This document shows positions 8,265-17,880 of a DNA stretch of 64,000 nucleotides, piece by piece. The notes beneath the pieces were generated by a model, which was not told the DNA's origin, made no database searches, and saw nothing but the letters and a program-made list of their open reading frames with translations. The DNA is taken from positions 7,611,177-7,675,176 of the forward strand of contig NZ_JAPEPW010000001.1 of NCBI RefSeq assembly GCF_026339955.1, in the 5' to 3' direction. Each line of letters starts with the position of its first letter. Positions within the stretch are counted from its first letter, which is position 1. This DNA comes from Streptomyces sp. NBC_01549. GTDB lineage: Bacteria; Actinomycetota; Actinomycetes; Streptomycetales; Streptomycetaceae. A program made the translations under genes and the position numbers.

Positions 8265-8783
8265 ATGGCCAAGCCCGTTCTTGAGCCCGCGGCGCAGGAG
8301 CTCGCGGAGGCGACGGCCAAGCCGCCGTTCCTGTACGAGCTCGGCCCGGAGGGTGCCCGGAAGGTCCTGGACGACCTGCAGGCGGCGCCGGTGGCGAAGC
8401 TGGACGTGGAGGAGAAGTGGATCACGGTGCCCGCCGAGGTGGGTGATGTGCGGGTACGCATCGTCAAGCCCGTCGGTGGCCAGGACATGCTGTCGGCCGT
8501 CCTCTGCGGGCACGGCGGCGGCTGGGTCCTCGGCAACGTCGGCATGGCCTGGTTCTGGGACTGCTACACCACCGACCCCGCCCAGCGGGCGGAGATCACC
8601 GCCTCGCCGCTGCGGGCGAGCCTGGAGGAGCTGTGGGGCCTGCCGCCCGCGCTCGTCATCGTCGACGAGAACGACGTGCTGCGGGACGAGGGCGAGGCCT
8701 ACGCCCGCAAGCTGAGCCAGGCCACAACAGCCGCGATCGGGCAGGCCATTCACACCCTGCACACCGCACTGCACGGCAACTGA
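8265..8783 (+). pseudogene. HSL-type alpha/beta hydrolase with internal deletion
   Basis: The N-terminus (MAKPVLEPAAQELAEATAKP) and the oxyanion motif HGGGWVLGN are kept. Reading then jumps directly to WFWDCYTTDPAQRAEIT, a segment that in full-length relatives lies after the nucleophile region. The GDSxG serine motif is absent, so about 100 residues are deleted in frame. LPPALVIVDENDVLRDEGEAYARK retains the acid residue, but the last residues are unlike the family and the catalytic His is lost. A GGAGGG site precedes the GTG/ATG pair at 8262. A second remnant of the same family lies at 54042. Confidence 0.75.
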
Positions 8784-8840
8784 CGGTTTCCCGCAGCTCA
8801 ACCGCTACATCTGAACACTGTTCACCGACCCCACAGTCAC

Positions 8841-9090
8841 GATGAGCACTGTGGGCGAGCCGATCCACACGGTTGCCTTGGCATTTTGCCAAACCGTGCA
8901 CGGAAGGCCGGCCGATTCAACGAGCCGAGCCAATCCGCGACCGCAGCACGTTTCAGGTGCGTCCCGGAACTCCTAACCGCTCGCCGACTCCGGCTTGCCT
9001 CTCCATGACGTACGGCAGCGTCCTGCAGCAACCGCAGCCATGTCCATGGGTCCGGACACGGCCGAAACCTCTGCCTCGAAAGGGCCCCTC
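8841..9090 (+). repeat. Upstream region duplicated near 29039-29290
   Basis: The 250 bases before the disrupted hydrolase resemble, in inverted orientation, the bases before the intact hydrolase at 28199-29038. Shared blocks include ATGAGCAC(T/C)GTGGGC at the far end, GCAACCGC(A/G)GCCATGTCCAT and ACCTCT(G/C)CCTCGAAAGGG just before the start codon. The promoter region was copied together with the gene. Confidence 0.6.
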
Positions 9091-9217
9091 ATGAACCATC
9101 GTTCGCTTTACCGACATGCCCGGACTCCTCTCTCCCTCATGGCCACCGCTACGGTCGCCACAGCACTCTTCGCTGCATCGGTCGTCCCGGCGAGCTCCGA
9201 AGAAGCCACTTCCTCGC
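9091..9217 (+). pseudogene. Secreted alpha/beta hydrolase, 5' part, split by ISAs1
   Basis: Starts MNHRSLYRHARTPLSLMATA and continues with an Ala-rich hydrophobic stretch ending near PASSEEATSS, a typical Sec signal peptide. The frame is cut at the 10-bp target duplication ACTTCCTCGC and continues after the element. The intact paralogue at 28199-29038 has the same layout. Confidence 0.75.
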
Positions 9218-10699
9218 CACGGCCCCGGCGTAGTTGATCTTTGATGGGTTTTGGGTCGTTTGCCCAGGGGGAGGGGTGCGAGTTGCCAGACGAGCGCGGC
9301 CTCTGATGATCTTTCAGGTTCCTACGCCAGAAGATCGTCTCAGGAGCCGCGCTCGTGTCCGCATCCTCCCTGATCAGCCCTGTCCTTGGCCAGCTCACCG
9401 ATCTCGCGCTGTGGGAGGCCGAGCTCGCCGCCGACCCTGTGGCAGTGGAATCCGCGCTGGTCAGCAGGTTGCGGCAGGTCCCTGACCGGCGTGCGGAGCG
9501 TGGGCGGCGGCATCCCCTGGTGGTGATCCTGGTGCTGGCCGCGTGCGCGACGCTGGTGGTCGGTGGTGACTCCATGACCGCGATCTGGCAGTGGTCCGCC
9601 CGCGCCCCGCAGGTCAAACTGGCCCGCCTCGGCGCCCGGTACGACCCGCTGGCCGGCCAGTACCTTGTGCCCAGCGAGCGCACCTTCCGCCGCGTGCTCG
9701 CCGACCTGGATGCCGACGTGCTGGACGCGGCGACCTGCGCATACGTCGCCGACGTCGCGACCGGAAAGGCACCGACGCCCGAGGTCCCGGACACCCCGGG
9801 GCCCATCGAGCGCGAACAGCGCCGCGCCGCCCAGCGGGCCGTGGAACACCCGGCGCCGGCCGGGCTGCTGCCCGCTGCGGCTCTCGACGGCAAGGCCCTG
9901 ACCGGCGCCCGCACCGAATCGGGGCGGGTCTTCCTGGTCGGGGCGGTCGACCACGCCAGCGGCGCGGTCCTCGGCCAGAGGCAGGTTCCGGACAAGCGCG
10001 GCGAGGGCGAGGCGGCCCGCATGCTGCTGGCCCAACTCGCCTTGTCCGGCCGGGTGTTCACCCTGGACGCCCTGCACACCACGAAGAAGACCGCCCACCT
10101 GATCACGGACCGGCTCGACGCCCACTACGTCCTGATCCTGAAGGGGAACCAGCCGCTGGCCCGCGCCGCCGCCCAGGCGCTGCTGGCCGGTACCGACGCC
10201 GAGTGGACCGAGACCACCGAGGCCGAGGACGACCGTGGGCACGGGCGCACCGAGCGTCGCACGATCCGCACCGCCCAAGCCGACGACGCCCTCTTCCCCG
10301 GCGCGGGACAGGTCTTCCGCCTGCGCCGTGACACCGGCGGCCTCGACGGAACCTGGACCGGGAAGGAGATCGTCTTCGGCGTCACCAGCCTGCCCGCCCA
10401 CCTCGCAGGCCCCGCTCACCTCAACCACTACGAGAGGGTCCACTGGTCCATAGAAAACAAGATCCACTGGGTGCGGGACGTCACCTTCCATGAGGACAAC
10501 TCCCAGGTCAGGACCGGCACCGCACCCCGAGCACTGGCCAGCTTCCGCAACCTGGGCATCAGCACGCTCCGCCTGGCCGGACGAGCCAACATCGCCCACG
10601 CCCGCCGCGATCTCCTCAACCACAACGACGCCTTCGCCGTCTACGGCATCTGATCAACTACCACGAAGCCGGACACAACCGAACAACGCCGGGGCCGTG
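9218..10699 (+). mobile_element. ISAs1-family element
   Basis: A 1482-bp element with ends CACGGCCCCGGCG and CGCCGGGGCCGTG and a 10-bp direct repeat ACTTCCTCGC (9208-9217 and 10700-10709). Deleting the element and one repeat joins EATSS to QHRKPTVVLFHGAF, restoring the hydrolase frame, which confirms the borders. Confidence 0.92.
9355..10653 (+). CDS. ISAs1-family transposase
   Basis: 432-residue transposase from a GTG start. It shows the H-repeat type N-terminus (SRLRQVPDRRAERGRRHPL), the LPAAALDGKALTGART motif with the first Asp, FTLDALHTTKKTAH with the second, and the C-terminal HWSIENKIHWVRDVTFHEDN segment with the Glu. The frame is open and the flanking repeats are good, so it looks functional. 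It faces the same way as the hydrolase gene it disrupts. Confidence 0.93.
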   Translation: MSASSLISPVLGQLTDLALWEAELAADPVAVESALVSRLRQVPDRRAERGRRHPLVVILVLAACATLVVGGDSMTAIWQWSARAPQVKLARLGARYDPLAGQYLVPSERTFRRVLADLDADVLDAATCAYVADVATGKAPTPEVPDTPGPIEREQRRAAQRAVEHPAPAGLLPAAALDGKALTGARTESGRVFLVGAVDHASGAVLGQRQVPDKRGEGEAARMLLAQLALSGRVFTLDALHTTKKTAHLITDRLDAHYVLILKGNQPLARAAAQALLAGTDAEWTETTEAEDDRGHGRTERRTIRTAQADDALFPGAGQVFRLRRDTGGLDGTWTGKEIVFGVTSLPAHLAGPAHLNHYERVHWSIENKIHWVRDVTFHEDNSQVRTGTAPRALASFRNLGISTLRLAGRANIAHARRDLLNHNDAFAVYGI

Positions 10700-10879
10700 A
10701 CTTCCTCGCAGCACCGCAAGCCGACCGTCGTTCTCTTCCACGGCGCGTTCGCCGACTCCACCAGTTGGAACGGCGTCGTCAAGAAGCTGAAGCGGGACGG
10801 CTATCCGGTGATCGCCGCGGCCAACCCGCTGCGCGGGCTGAGCAGGGACGCCGCTTACCTCAGGGAATTCCTGGCATAA
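10700..10879 (+). pseudogene. Secreted alpha/beta hydrolase, 3' part, truncated
   Basis: Continues the split gene with QHRKPTVVLFHGAFADSTSW and ANPLRGLSRDAAYLREFLA, then TAA. In the intact paralogue the matching point is followed by about 195 more residues, including the GHSYGG nucleophile motif. This copy thus lost its catalytic part by a separate deletion or recombination, apart from the ISAs1 insertion. Confidence 0.75.
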
Positions 10880-10997
10880 GTAACACGATCTACCGGAGCA
10901 AGTGGCGACCTACCGAACCACCCGTAGCGCAATTCATGGCTCTGAGTGGATACCGATCAGTATCCATCGGGGCGAGAAAACGGGAGGGGATGAATCG

Positions 10998-11504
10998 ATG
11001 AGTGGCAAAATCTTCGAGAGTGACGACGATCTGGGGTGTACTCGCAAAGATCGCAAATACCGGAAAGATGTCCACGCACGGTGGGTGGATATTCATCCCG
11101 AGCCTGTGACGTGCCGAACGCTCGTGGCTCTTGTCGAAGAGGAGGCGCATCTGCCGGTCCCGACAGATCTCCGCTACGAAAGTGGCGAGCCGTACTCGGT
11201 TTTCATGGTATTTAATGCGGACACCGATATGACCGTTGAGTGGGAATTCGGACGCGAGCTTCTGCTGGCTGGCGAGCAGCGGCTCAGCGGTGTCGGTGAT
11301 GTCCAAGTTTGGCCTTCCGAAATCCTTGATTGTGCACTCGTGTATATCTCGTTTCGCTCGGGTCGAGAAAGATTTGTTGTAGCCGCGTCGGCGGAAGCAA
11401 TTGGCGTATTTCTTGAACGTACCTTTGAGGTCGTACCCTTGGGGTGCGAGGAAAGTTTCTTGGGTATCGAAAGCGTCGTCACCCAGTTGCTGAACGAAGC
11501 ATGA
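10998..11504 (+). CDS. SsgA-like sporulation/cell division protein (SALP)
   Basis: 168 residues from ATG, with GGGAGGGGA eight bases upstream. The central region (LRYESGEPYSVFMVFNADTD, then VEWEFGRELLLAGEQRLSGVGDVQVWP) and the C-terminal ERFVVAASAEAIGVFLERTFEVVP follow the SsgA family, which in Streptomyces guides septum placement and peptidoglycan remodelling during sporulation. The family is usually 130-145 residues; an extra N-terminal stretch of about 30 charged residues is present. The gene is visibly richer in A and T than its surroundings, suggesting separate transfer. It stands alone. Bases 11505-12400 hold no gene, repeat or RNA I can support. Confidence 0.82.
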   Translation: MSGKIFESDDDLGCTRKDRKYRKDVHARWVDIHPEPVTCRTLVALVEEEAHLPVPTDLRYESGEPYSVFMVFNADTDMTVEWEFGRELLLAGEQRLSGVGDVQVWPSEILDCALVYISFRSGRERFVVAASAEAIGVFLERTFEVVPLGCEESFLGIESVVTQLLNEA

Positions 11505-12404
11505 CGAGGTGCATTTTCAGGTAAATCGCGCCGATAAGGCACGCGCAAGGCAATGAGCAGACCGATGCGGTAAGGATGGCTCGGGAGCAGTTGCGGCGTC
11601 GGCTATGAGTCGTCTCAAAAGCGGGCATACCGGCCTATGCTCGAGACCGCCTCGCCGTCGCTCTAGTCGGTCTGAGACCTGGTCCGCCTCCTTGTGAAGA
11701 AACCGGGCATGGACCCCTCTATCGCAGCTGGGATTGATCAGTTGTGGACGCCGACGCGGAGCAGGTTGCCGATCGGCTGATGGTTCGTGGTTCTGCGGCG
11801 CCTGTACGGTGCGGGGAACCTGGTGTGTGCTGAAGCGGAGGACTGGACGGCCGCAGCCAACCCGACGGGCGAGCGAGCGCGATCACGCGTCGCCGACACA
11901 GGGTTTCGAGGGCGGAGACCTGGAGTTCGCAGGGACACTCGTCGCAGGTCCGAACTGCCATCGGCGACCGGGGGCTCTGCCATTCACGCGTGATCCGGGC
12001 CGGACTACAGCTTCCGGGCGTCGGAACGTTCATCCCGATCGGATGGACCTGACCGCCAGCCGACAGCGTCGCGAATCGGCCGAAGGGTGGACCGGTGGCC
12101 CAGGCCTGGTGCTGGTCGCCGGGGCCCTTCTGACCAGCAGGTTGCCTGGACCCACTGGTAGCGGGTCCTGAGGGGACAGGGTCTGACCGCCTTGGCATGT
12201 CCCCAGCACAGCGACCGATCGCGGGTCCTCACCTGTCGTACCGAGTCACGGCACGAGCGGCAGTCGAGGTCTTTCGTCTTTCCCGGACGTCGGCGGGCAT
12301 CCACCCCGTCCGTGCTTCCGTGCTTCCGTCCTCCCCATCGGGGCCACGATCCGGGGACCGGTAACATGTGGTCCCTAGTGACCGTTGCCTGAGGAAAGCT
12401 TCAC

Positions 12405-12641
12405 ATGCTGAGCTCGATGTCTACTGTGCCGATGGTCGAGCGTCCGGCCATGCCTGAGCGTTCTGTCGTCACGCTGGTCAGCGGTGACGGGAGCGGCGCT
12501 GGTGGGTGCGGCTGGACGGCGGTGGGGGCCGTCTCTTCGTCGCCTGCCCCGGTCGCGCCTACGGTCGGGGTGTGGGGCGTGCGTGTTGGGGCGCGGCTGA
12601 CGGAGATGCCACAGAAGCTGGCGCGTGCAGACGTCCGATGA
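12405..12641 (+). CDS. Small upstream ORF overlapping the LuxR start
   Basis: A 78-residue frame starting MLSSMSTVPMVERPAMPERS whose stop overlaps the regulator start in ATGA. It has AGGAAAG eight bases before its ATG. No domain is recognised; the composition is Ser, Val and Gly rich. It could be a leader ORF that couples translation to the regulator, or simply an open 5' region. The protein may not be real. Confidence 0.3.
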   Translation: MLSSMSTVPMVERPAMPERSVVTLVSGDGSGAGGCGWTAVGAVSSSPAPVAPTVGVWGVRVGARLTEMPQKLARADVR

Positions 12642-15388
12642 TCGGCCGGGATGGGGAGTTGCGAGCCTTGCGGGGGCTGCTGGCGGATGCGGCGGCCGGG
12701 CATGGTGGGGCGCTGCATGTCCACGGTTCTGCTGGTGTCGGCAAGTCGGCTTTGCTGCGTGCGGTCGCTGCCGAGGCTGCCGAGGGCGGTTTCAGGGTGC
12801 TGAGCACGTCCGGGGTGGAGACCGAGCAGTGGCTGCCGTTCGCGGCGCTGCAGTTGCTGGTGCAACCGGCCGTCCGCGGTGTCGAGAACCTGCCGGCCCC
12901 GCATCGGGAGGCGCTGAGTGACGCGTTCGGCGCTACGGAGAGCGAGCCGGGTATATACCGGGTTGCGCTGGCTGTTCTCGAACTGTTGGCGGACTCGGCC
13001 GCCCGGCAGCCGCTCCTGCTGCTTGTCGATGATCTGCAGTGGATCGACTCGTCCAGCCGGGACGTGCTCAGGTTCGTCGCCCGCCGTACCCGTGACCTCT
13101 CCATACTGGTCATAGGTGCCTCCCGGGTCCGCTCTCCCGACTCCTCCAGCCCGAGTGTGCACCCGGACCTCGCTCTGGAACCGCTCGGGTGGAATGCGGC
13201 CGGGGAACTGCTCGATGCCGGGGCGCCCGGCCTGCCGGCGCCGGTACGGGCCACGATCCTGGAGCGTGCCGCGGGTAATCCGCTGGCCCTGGTCGAGCTG
13301 CCCAAAGCGGTGCAGGGAATGTCCGCGCAGGTGGACGATCTGCCCTTGACTCAGCGGCTGGAGGACGCGTTCGCCGCGCGTACGGACTCGGCGAGCCGGG
13401 AGTGCCGCACGTTCCTGCTGGCCCTGGCCGCTGAGCCGAACGCGCCGCTGAACCGGCTGCTGGAGGTGTCGAGTCTTCTTTCCGGCTCGGAGGTCTGTGT
13501 GGAAACACTGCAGGAGGCGGTCGACGCGGGCCTGGTCACCCTGGTCGGCTATACCCCCGAGTTCCGCCATCCGCTGATGCGCTCGGCGATCTACACCCGC
13601 GCCGCGCTCGCCGACCGGCTGGCTACCCACCGTGCCCTCGCGGCGGTGATGGACGGCATGCCTGAGCGCCAGCTCATTCACCTGGCCGCCTCGGCGCTCG
13701 GCCCGGACGAGGAACTGGCCGCCCGGCTGGAGCGTTTCGCCGACGCGTCGCAGGCCGCAGGCAAGGTGGCGGCGGCCGTCCCGGCTCTGCGCCAGGCGGC
13801 CGAGCTCGTCCATGACCCACGCCGCCGGACCGGCATCCTGATCCGTGCGGTCGAGCTGGCCAGCGAGATCAACGACCGTATCCACACCCAGATGCTGCTG
13901 GACCGCGCCGACCCGGGCGTGCTTGGCCGGGTGGAGCGGGCGCGTCTGATGGTGGTGTCCGACAAGGCCGCATTCGAACCGGACGAGCCGCACCGGCGGA
14001 TTCAGGACATGGTCACCACGGCGGGTGGAGCATTCGACGCCGGGAGCGCGGATGTCGCCGAGGACCTGCTGTGGCGTGCCGCCTCACGATGCTTTTTCCA
14101 GGACGGCGACACGCATGTACGCGCTCAGGCCGCAGCCGAACTGGATCGATGGAACCCCGATCCGGACGCCCCTCACGCTCTGATGGTACGGGCGTACACC
14201 GAACCGTACCGACACGGGGCCGACGTCATCGCGCGCTTCGAGGCCCTCAGCCCGGACCGCCAGGACCGCCAGGACGGCAGGATCCTGCATTTCCTCGGCA
14301 GCGGCGCGATGGTCATGGGGCATGCCACCCGCGCCGCCCAGTACCTGGCGCTTGCCTCCGCGGCGTGGCGGTCGCAGGGGCGGCTCGGGCTGCTCGCCCG
14401 GTCCCTGGCCGGCAGCTGGCCGAGGGTGTTCCTCGGGCAGCTCGACCAGGCGCGCGAGGAGTCCGCCGAGGGGCTCGCCCTGGCCGAGGAGACCGGGGAG
14501 TGGATCGTGTGGCTGGGCCTGAAAGCGACGGCCGGACTGGTGGCGGCGCTGCGCGGCGAGACCGAGACCGCGGCACGAACAGTCCGCGAACTGCGCGCCC
14601 ACAGCCTGTTCCCCGGTATGCCGTTCGCCACCGTGATGGCGCAGCAGACCGACGGCCTGCTCGCTCTTTTCGACGGCCGCCCCGTGGAGGCCTACGACCT
14701 CCTCGCACGCGCATTCGATCCGGCTGACCCGCACTACCACTCGGTGAGCCGCTGGCTGTCCGCACCGTACCTGGCGGACGCAGCGGTGGCCGCGGGCAAC
14801 ACCGGGCAGGTCCGTGAACTGCTGGCCGAACTACCGGAGTTGGCCGGAAGACTGCCCTCGGAAATGATGGTGGTCGCACACGCATACACCGACGCGGTAC
14901 TGGCACCGGACGACACAGCGCAGGAACGCTATACCGCGGCACTCGCCGCACTACCGGCCGGCTGGACACTGGCGCGTGCCCAGCTGCACCTGCACCACGG
15001 CCGCTGGCTACGCAGGCAACGCCGCAACGTAGACGCGCGGCACCCACTGCGACTTGCCCGCGACGAGTTCGACCGGATCGGCGCGCAGCCCTGGGCCGAA
15101 ATGGCCCGCGAACAACTGCGTGCCGCCGGCGAGTCAAGTGGCCGACGGCACCCCAACACGAGCGAGCAGCTGTCGGCCCAGGAAATGCAGATAGCCGAGC
15201 TCGCGTCACAGGGGCTGAGCAACCGGGAGATCGGCCAGCGCCTGTTCATCTCCCACCGCACCGTCGGAGCCCACCTGTACCGGATCTACCCACGCCTGGG
15301 CATCACCAGCCGGGGCAAACTCGCCACCGTGCTCGCAGCCCTCCACGAAGAACACCCCGAAACCGACCTGCCTGACAGCACAGAATGA
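12638..15388 (+). CDS. LAL-type LuxR family transcriptional regulator
   Basis: A 916-residue large ATP-binding regulator. The start at MIGRDGELRALRGLL fits family N-termini; an upstream in-frame ATG at 12506 would add 44 atypical residues. Walker A is GSAGVGKSALLRA (near residue 35), Walker B LLLLVDDLQWID (near 125). A long TPR-like helical middle follows. The C-terminus has a LuxR helix-turn-helix: LSAQEMQIAELASQGLSNRE, IGQRLFISHRTVGAHLYRIY. Such proteins bind ATP and an inducer and activate catabolic or secondary metabolite promoters. No cluster adjoins it, so its targets are unknown. Bases 15389-15851 hold no supported gene. Confidence 0.93.
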   Translation: MIGRDGELRALRGLLADAAAGHGGALHVHGSAGVGKSALLRAVAAEAAEGGFRVLSTSGVETEQWLPFAALQLLVQPAVRGVENLPAPHREALSDAFGATESEPGIYRVALAVLELLADSAARQPLLLLVDDLQWIDSSSRDVLRFVARRTRDLSILVIGASRVRSPDSSSPSVHPDLALEPLGWNAAGELLDAGAPGLPAPVRATILERAAGNPLALVELPKAVQGMSAQVDDLPLTQRLEDAFAARTDSASRECRTFLLALAAEPNAPLNRLLEVSSLLSGSEVCVETLQEAVDAGLVTLVGYTPEFRHPLMRSAIYTRAALADRLATHRALAAVMDGMPERQLIHLAASALGPDEELAARLERFADASQAAGKVAAAVPALRQAAELVHDPRRRTGILIRAVELASEINDRIHTQMLLDRADPGVLGRVERARLMVVSDKAAFEPDEPHRRIQDMVTTAGGAFDAGSADVAEDLLWRAASRCFFQDGDTHVRAQAAAELDRWNPDPDAPHALMVRAYTEPYRHGADVIARFEALSPDRQDRQDGRILHFLGSGAMVMGHATRAAQYLALASAAWRSQGRLGLLARSLAGSWPRVFLGQLDQAREESAEGLALAEETGEWIVWLGLKATAGLVAALRGETETAARTVRELRAHSLFPGMPFATVMAQQTDGLLALFDGRPVEAYDLLARAFDPADPHYHSVSRWLSAPYLADAAVAAGNTGQVRELLAELPELAGRLPSEMMVVAHAYTDAVLAPDDTAQERYTAALAALPAGWTLARAQLHLHHGRWLRRQRRNVDARHPLRLARDEFDRIGAQPWAEMAREQLRAAGESSGRRHPNTSEQLSAQEMQIAELASQGLSNREIGQRLFISHRTVGAHLYRIYPRLGITSRGKLATVLAALHEEHPETDLPDSTE

Positions 15389-15851
15389 ACTGCCACCGTC
15401 CCACTCCGACACGAATCCTCCCGTGTGGCTCGTACCAGCGCGCTTCGTGAATCGCGGTCGATCTTGCGCCGGCGGGACAGGCCGAGGGCGAAGGAGATCA
15501 GCGCCAGTCTCCGCTGCCTGCATCGTGGGTTGCTGGTTTCCCCATGACGTGGCCGACGTGGGCGGCGGCCAGGGTCTCGGGTCCCGAACTTGCCATCGGG
15601 TGTGCCATTGAGGTGATCACGGCTGTTCCGGTGGCGGACCAGAGACTCCGGCGACTGCGCTCAGTCGGGTCGTGTCCCACTGTGTGGTGCTGCCGCGATC
15701 ACGACGAAGAGTAGGTCACGCACACAATCAAGCGGCCGGACATTCGAGCTCGCCTGATGTGCCATCAGTCAGGGGCGATGGTCACGATAACCGGCGCGGA
15801 GGCCTGGCCTTGGCGAAAGGCGCGTCACCATGGGCGATAGCGCCGCAGGTG

Positions 15852-16154
15852 CTATCGCCTGGTGCGTCGGCTCCTCCGCCCGGTCCCGGCCACAAGCAGA
15901 GTGTCGGCGGCCGCTATGGCCGCGTGCACGCTCCGGGTTCCCATCATGACGCACAGCGTGTAAGTGACGTCCTCGAGCTCGCGTGCGCATTCCAGCTTCT
16001 CGCTTTCGGCGAGCGAGATCTGCAGGGACGCGTAACGGGTCAACAGCCCTCTGACGACCTTCGGATCTGGAACGAGTAGCACAGCCAGGCTCTCTCCTTC
16101 GATGAGTACCTCGTCCTGGGCGGGAGTCGCGCCCGCTGACTCGTCGCTTGACAC
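15852..16154 (-). CDS. DUF5133 domain protein
   Basis: 100 residues from a GTG preceded by GGAGG at good spacing. LLVPDPKVVRGLLTRYASLQ and CARELEDVTYTLCVMMGTRS match the DUF5133 pattern common in Streptomyces, where small proteins carry a (R/K)xLEDVTYTLCVxTGTR core. The role of DUF5133 is not known to me. An Arg-rich tail ends the protein. No operon partner is evident. Confidence 0.75.
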   Translation of the reverse strand: MSSDESAGATPAQDEVLIEGESLAVLLVPDPKVVRGLLTRYASLQISLAESEKLECARELEDVTYTLCVMMGTRSVHAAIAAADTLLVAGTGRRSRRTRR

Positions 16155-16406
16155 TGTCTTGCACCTCCGGGGTTGTCGACCTGCACAGGCGAATGATCGT
16201 TTACCGCCGGGTGGTGGGTTGGTATGCCAACATCTCACGCTCGGCGGCGACAGCGTCCGTGTGTTCGAGGCTCATACCGCTGCCTCGAAGTGAAGACCGA
16301 ATGCGTACAGCCTCTGTGACGGTTTCGCCGCCCAGACTCGTAACACAGACAGTGCCATCCCTTTGGGGGTGACCGTGCCACCCGTAACGAGCGCCACATC
16401 GCTGGG

Positions 16407-16420
16407 GCGCCATATGGCGC
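16407..16420. promoter_or_regulatory. 14-bp perfect palindrome
   Basis: GCGCCATATGGCGC is a perfect dyad in the 500-base region between the DUF5133 gene and the IS256 relic. It could be a repressor site for the leftward transcript, although it is 250 bases from the GTG. No other feature was seen in 16155-16650 apart from a 24-codon minus-strand frame at 16201 that I do not call. Confidence 0.3.
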
Positions 16421-16651
16421 TATTCCACTCAGTGTCACAACAGCCGTGCAAGCTCTGTCGTGTGTAGTGCACGTGAGTGGTCCGTCGTCACCAGGACACA
16501 ATCTGGGTCGCTGACGGCTGCGTCCTGCGAAGTGTGTGTAGGGGCTGCCGCCTGATCCGGGCGCTCGCCCCGGTGTTGGGGTGAGGGCTCGGAAACAAGA
16601 ACGGCCACCGGCTGATCTTCGAGATGTCGAGCCACGAAGGAGATCAGCACG

Positions 16652-17260
16652 ATGACCGCACCAGACAGTCTGTCCCTGCCCGCCCTCGCGGAGGACAACC
16701 TAGGCGCGGCGAGCCCCGATCTGCTGCGCGCGACGGTCATGACGCTTGCCGACGCACTCATGTCCGCGGAGGCCGACGCACTCTGCAACGCCGAGTACGG
16801 GGAGGTCAGCGAGAACAGAGTCAATCACCGCAACGGCTACCGCCCGCGCGAGTGGGACACCAGGGTCGGCATCGTGGAACTCGCCATCCCCAGGCCGTGC
16901 AGCGGGAGTTACTTCCCGCACTGGTTGTTGGAGAGGCGCCGCCGGGCCGAGCAGGCTCTCATCTCGGTGGTCGCGACTGCCTACCTGCTCGGTGCGAGTA
17001 CGCGCCGGATGGAGAAGCTCGCCACGTCCCTCGGCGTGACCCAGGCCTGTCGGCTGGATCAGGCCTGGGTCGCGGGGGCAAGCGCCGTCTCCTGAAACGA
17101 CCTGCTCCACAGGCCCTAGCTGTCGAAGTGCCAGGTCTCGGCGATGGGCCCGCACCTGGACGAGCAGGTGGCCGTGTTCCCCAACCGGCCCCTGGGCCAG
17201 GGGCCTTACGCGTTCGTCTGGTTGGACGCGCTGACCCGGCAGATGCGGCATGACTCCAGT
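16652..17260 (+). pseudogene. IS256-family transposase, N-terminal part with frameshift
   Basis: MTAPDSLSLPALAEDNLGAA to the AYLLGASTRRMEKLATSLGV segment is a clear IS256 N-terminus, including RVNHRNGYRPREWDTRVG. After SLGVTQ (about 17040) the frame is broken by a short insertion. The continuation, KCQVSAMGPHLDEQVAVFPN then YAFVWLDALTRQ with the first catalytic Asp, is found from about 17119. The gene ends where an unrelated transposase fragment begins. Confidence 0.8.
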
Positions 17261-17276
17261 CGGCAGGCGCAGGCCC

Positions 17277-17548
17277 GAGCCGGCTTGGACATCGACGGAT
17301 TCCGGATCGACTGGAACGACCACGTGGTGCACCGCCCCCGCGGAAAGACATCGATCCACCGGTCATCGTGGCGAACCAAGCTCGGAGAGGAGGCGATCCA
17401 TGTGGAGTTCTCCAAATCGGACTGCACACGGTGTCCTGCCCTGCCCCAGTGCACTCGCGCCACGCGGGAACCGCGTCAACTCATGCTGCACCAGCGGGGA
17501 GATCCACAAGGCCCTGCACCGCGTCCGCTCAGCCCGGGAGACAACTGA
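17277..17548 (+). pseudogene. IS1182-type transposase fragment
   Basis: Directly after the IS256 relic, and in the same frame as its last part, the translation reads GLDIDGFRIDWNDHVVHRPR, then EAIHVEFSKSDCTRCPALPQC and CTRATREPRQLMLH. The CxxCPxxxxC cluster and preceding dFxIDW..x.VxCPxG pattern are those of Streptomyces IS1182-like transposases. The piece has no start and no C-terminus. Bases 17549-17838 hold no supported gene. Confidence 0.6.
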
Positions 17549-17838
17549 GCGGAAGGAACAGCACGCGATGCGCGCCGGTGCCGGCCGGTGGCCGCCTCTG
17601 GCTGTCCAGGGAGTGTGCGGTGACACTCGCCCCCGGCCTCGTACCGGCGATGCGGCGCTGTGCGGAGCGGATGTGGGTACGAGGGAGCGGCGGCCCAGCA
17701 GGACCACGGCCAAGCAGACGAACCATGCCGTACCAGTGAAGCGGCCGAAGGGGGTGAATGCGGTGGCGCCCTCAGGCATCAGAGAGAGTGTCTACAGTAC
17801 GCAGCCTTGGGGGTAGACGTACCACCTTTAATATCAAA

Positions 17839-17851
17839 CGATACCGTATCG
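17839..17851. promoter_or_regulatory. Candidate MarR operator
   Basis: CGATACCGTATCG is a perfect 6-bp dyad around one central base, 29 bases before the MarR start codon, inside an AT-rich patch (TTTAATATCAAACGATAC). MarR proteins commonly bind such dyads at their own promoters. Autoregulation is inferred, not shown. Confidence 0.5.
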
Positions 17852-17880
17852 AACGAGTCGATGGCTGATAATGTGCCATC

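Noticed and set aside
11505..12400. Overlapping short frames as small genes
   Set aside because: None has a ribosome site, a family motif or a composition unlike its antisense partner.
12401..13993. 530-codon minus-strand frame opposite the LuxR gene
   Set aside because: The Arg, Gln and Gly composition is typical of antisense of GC-rich coding DNA; the LuxR frame has all family motifs.
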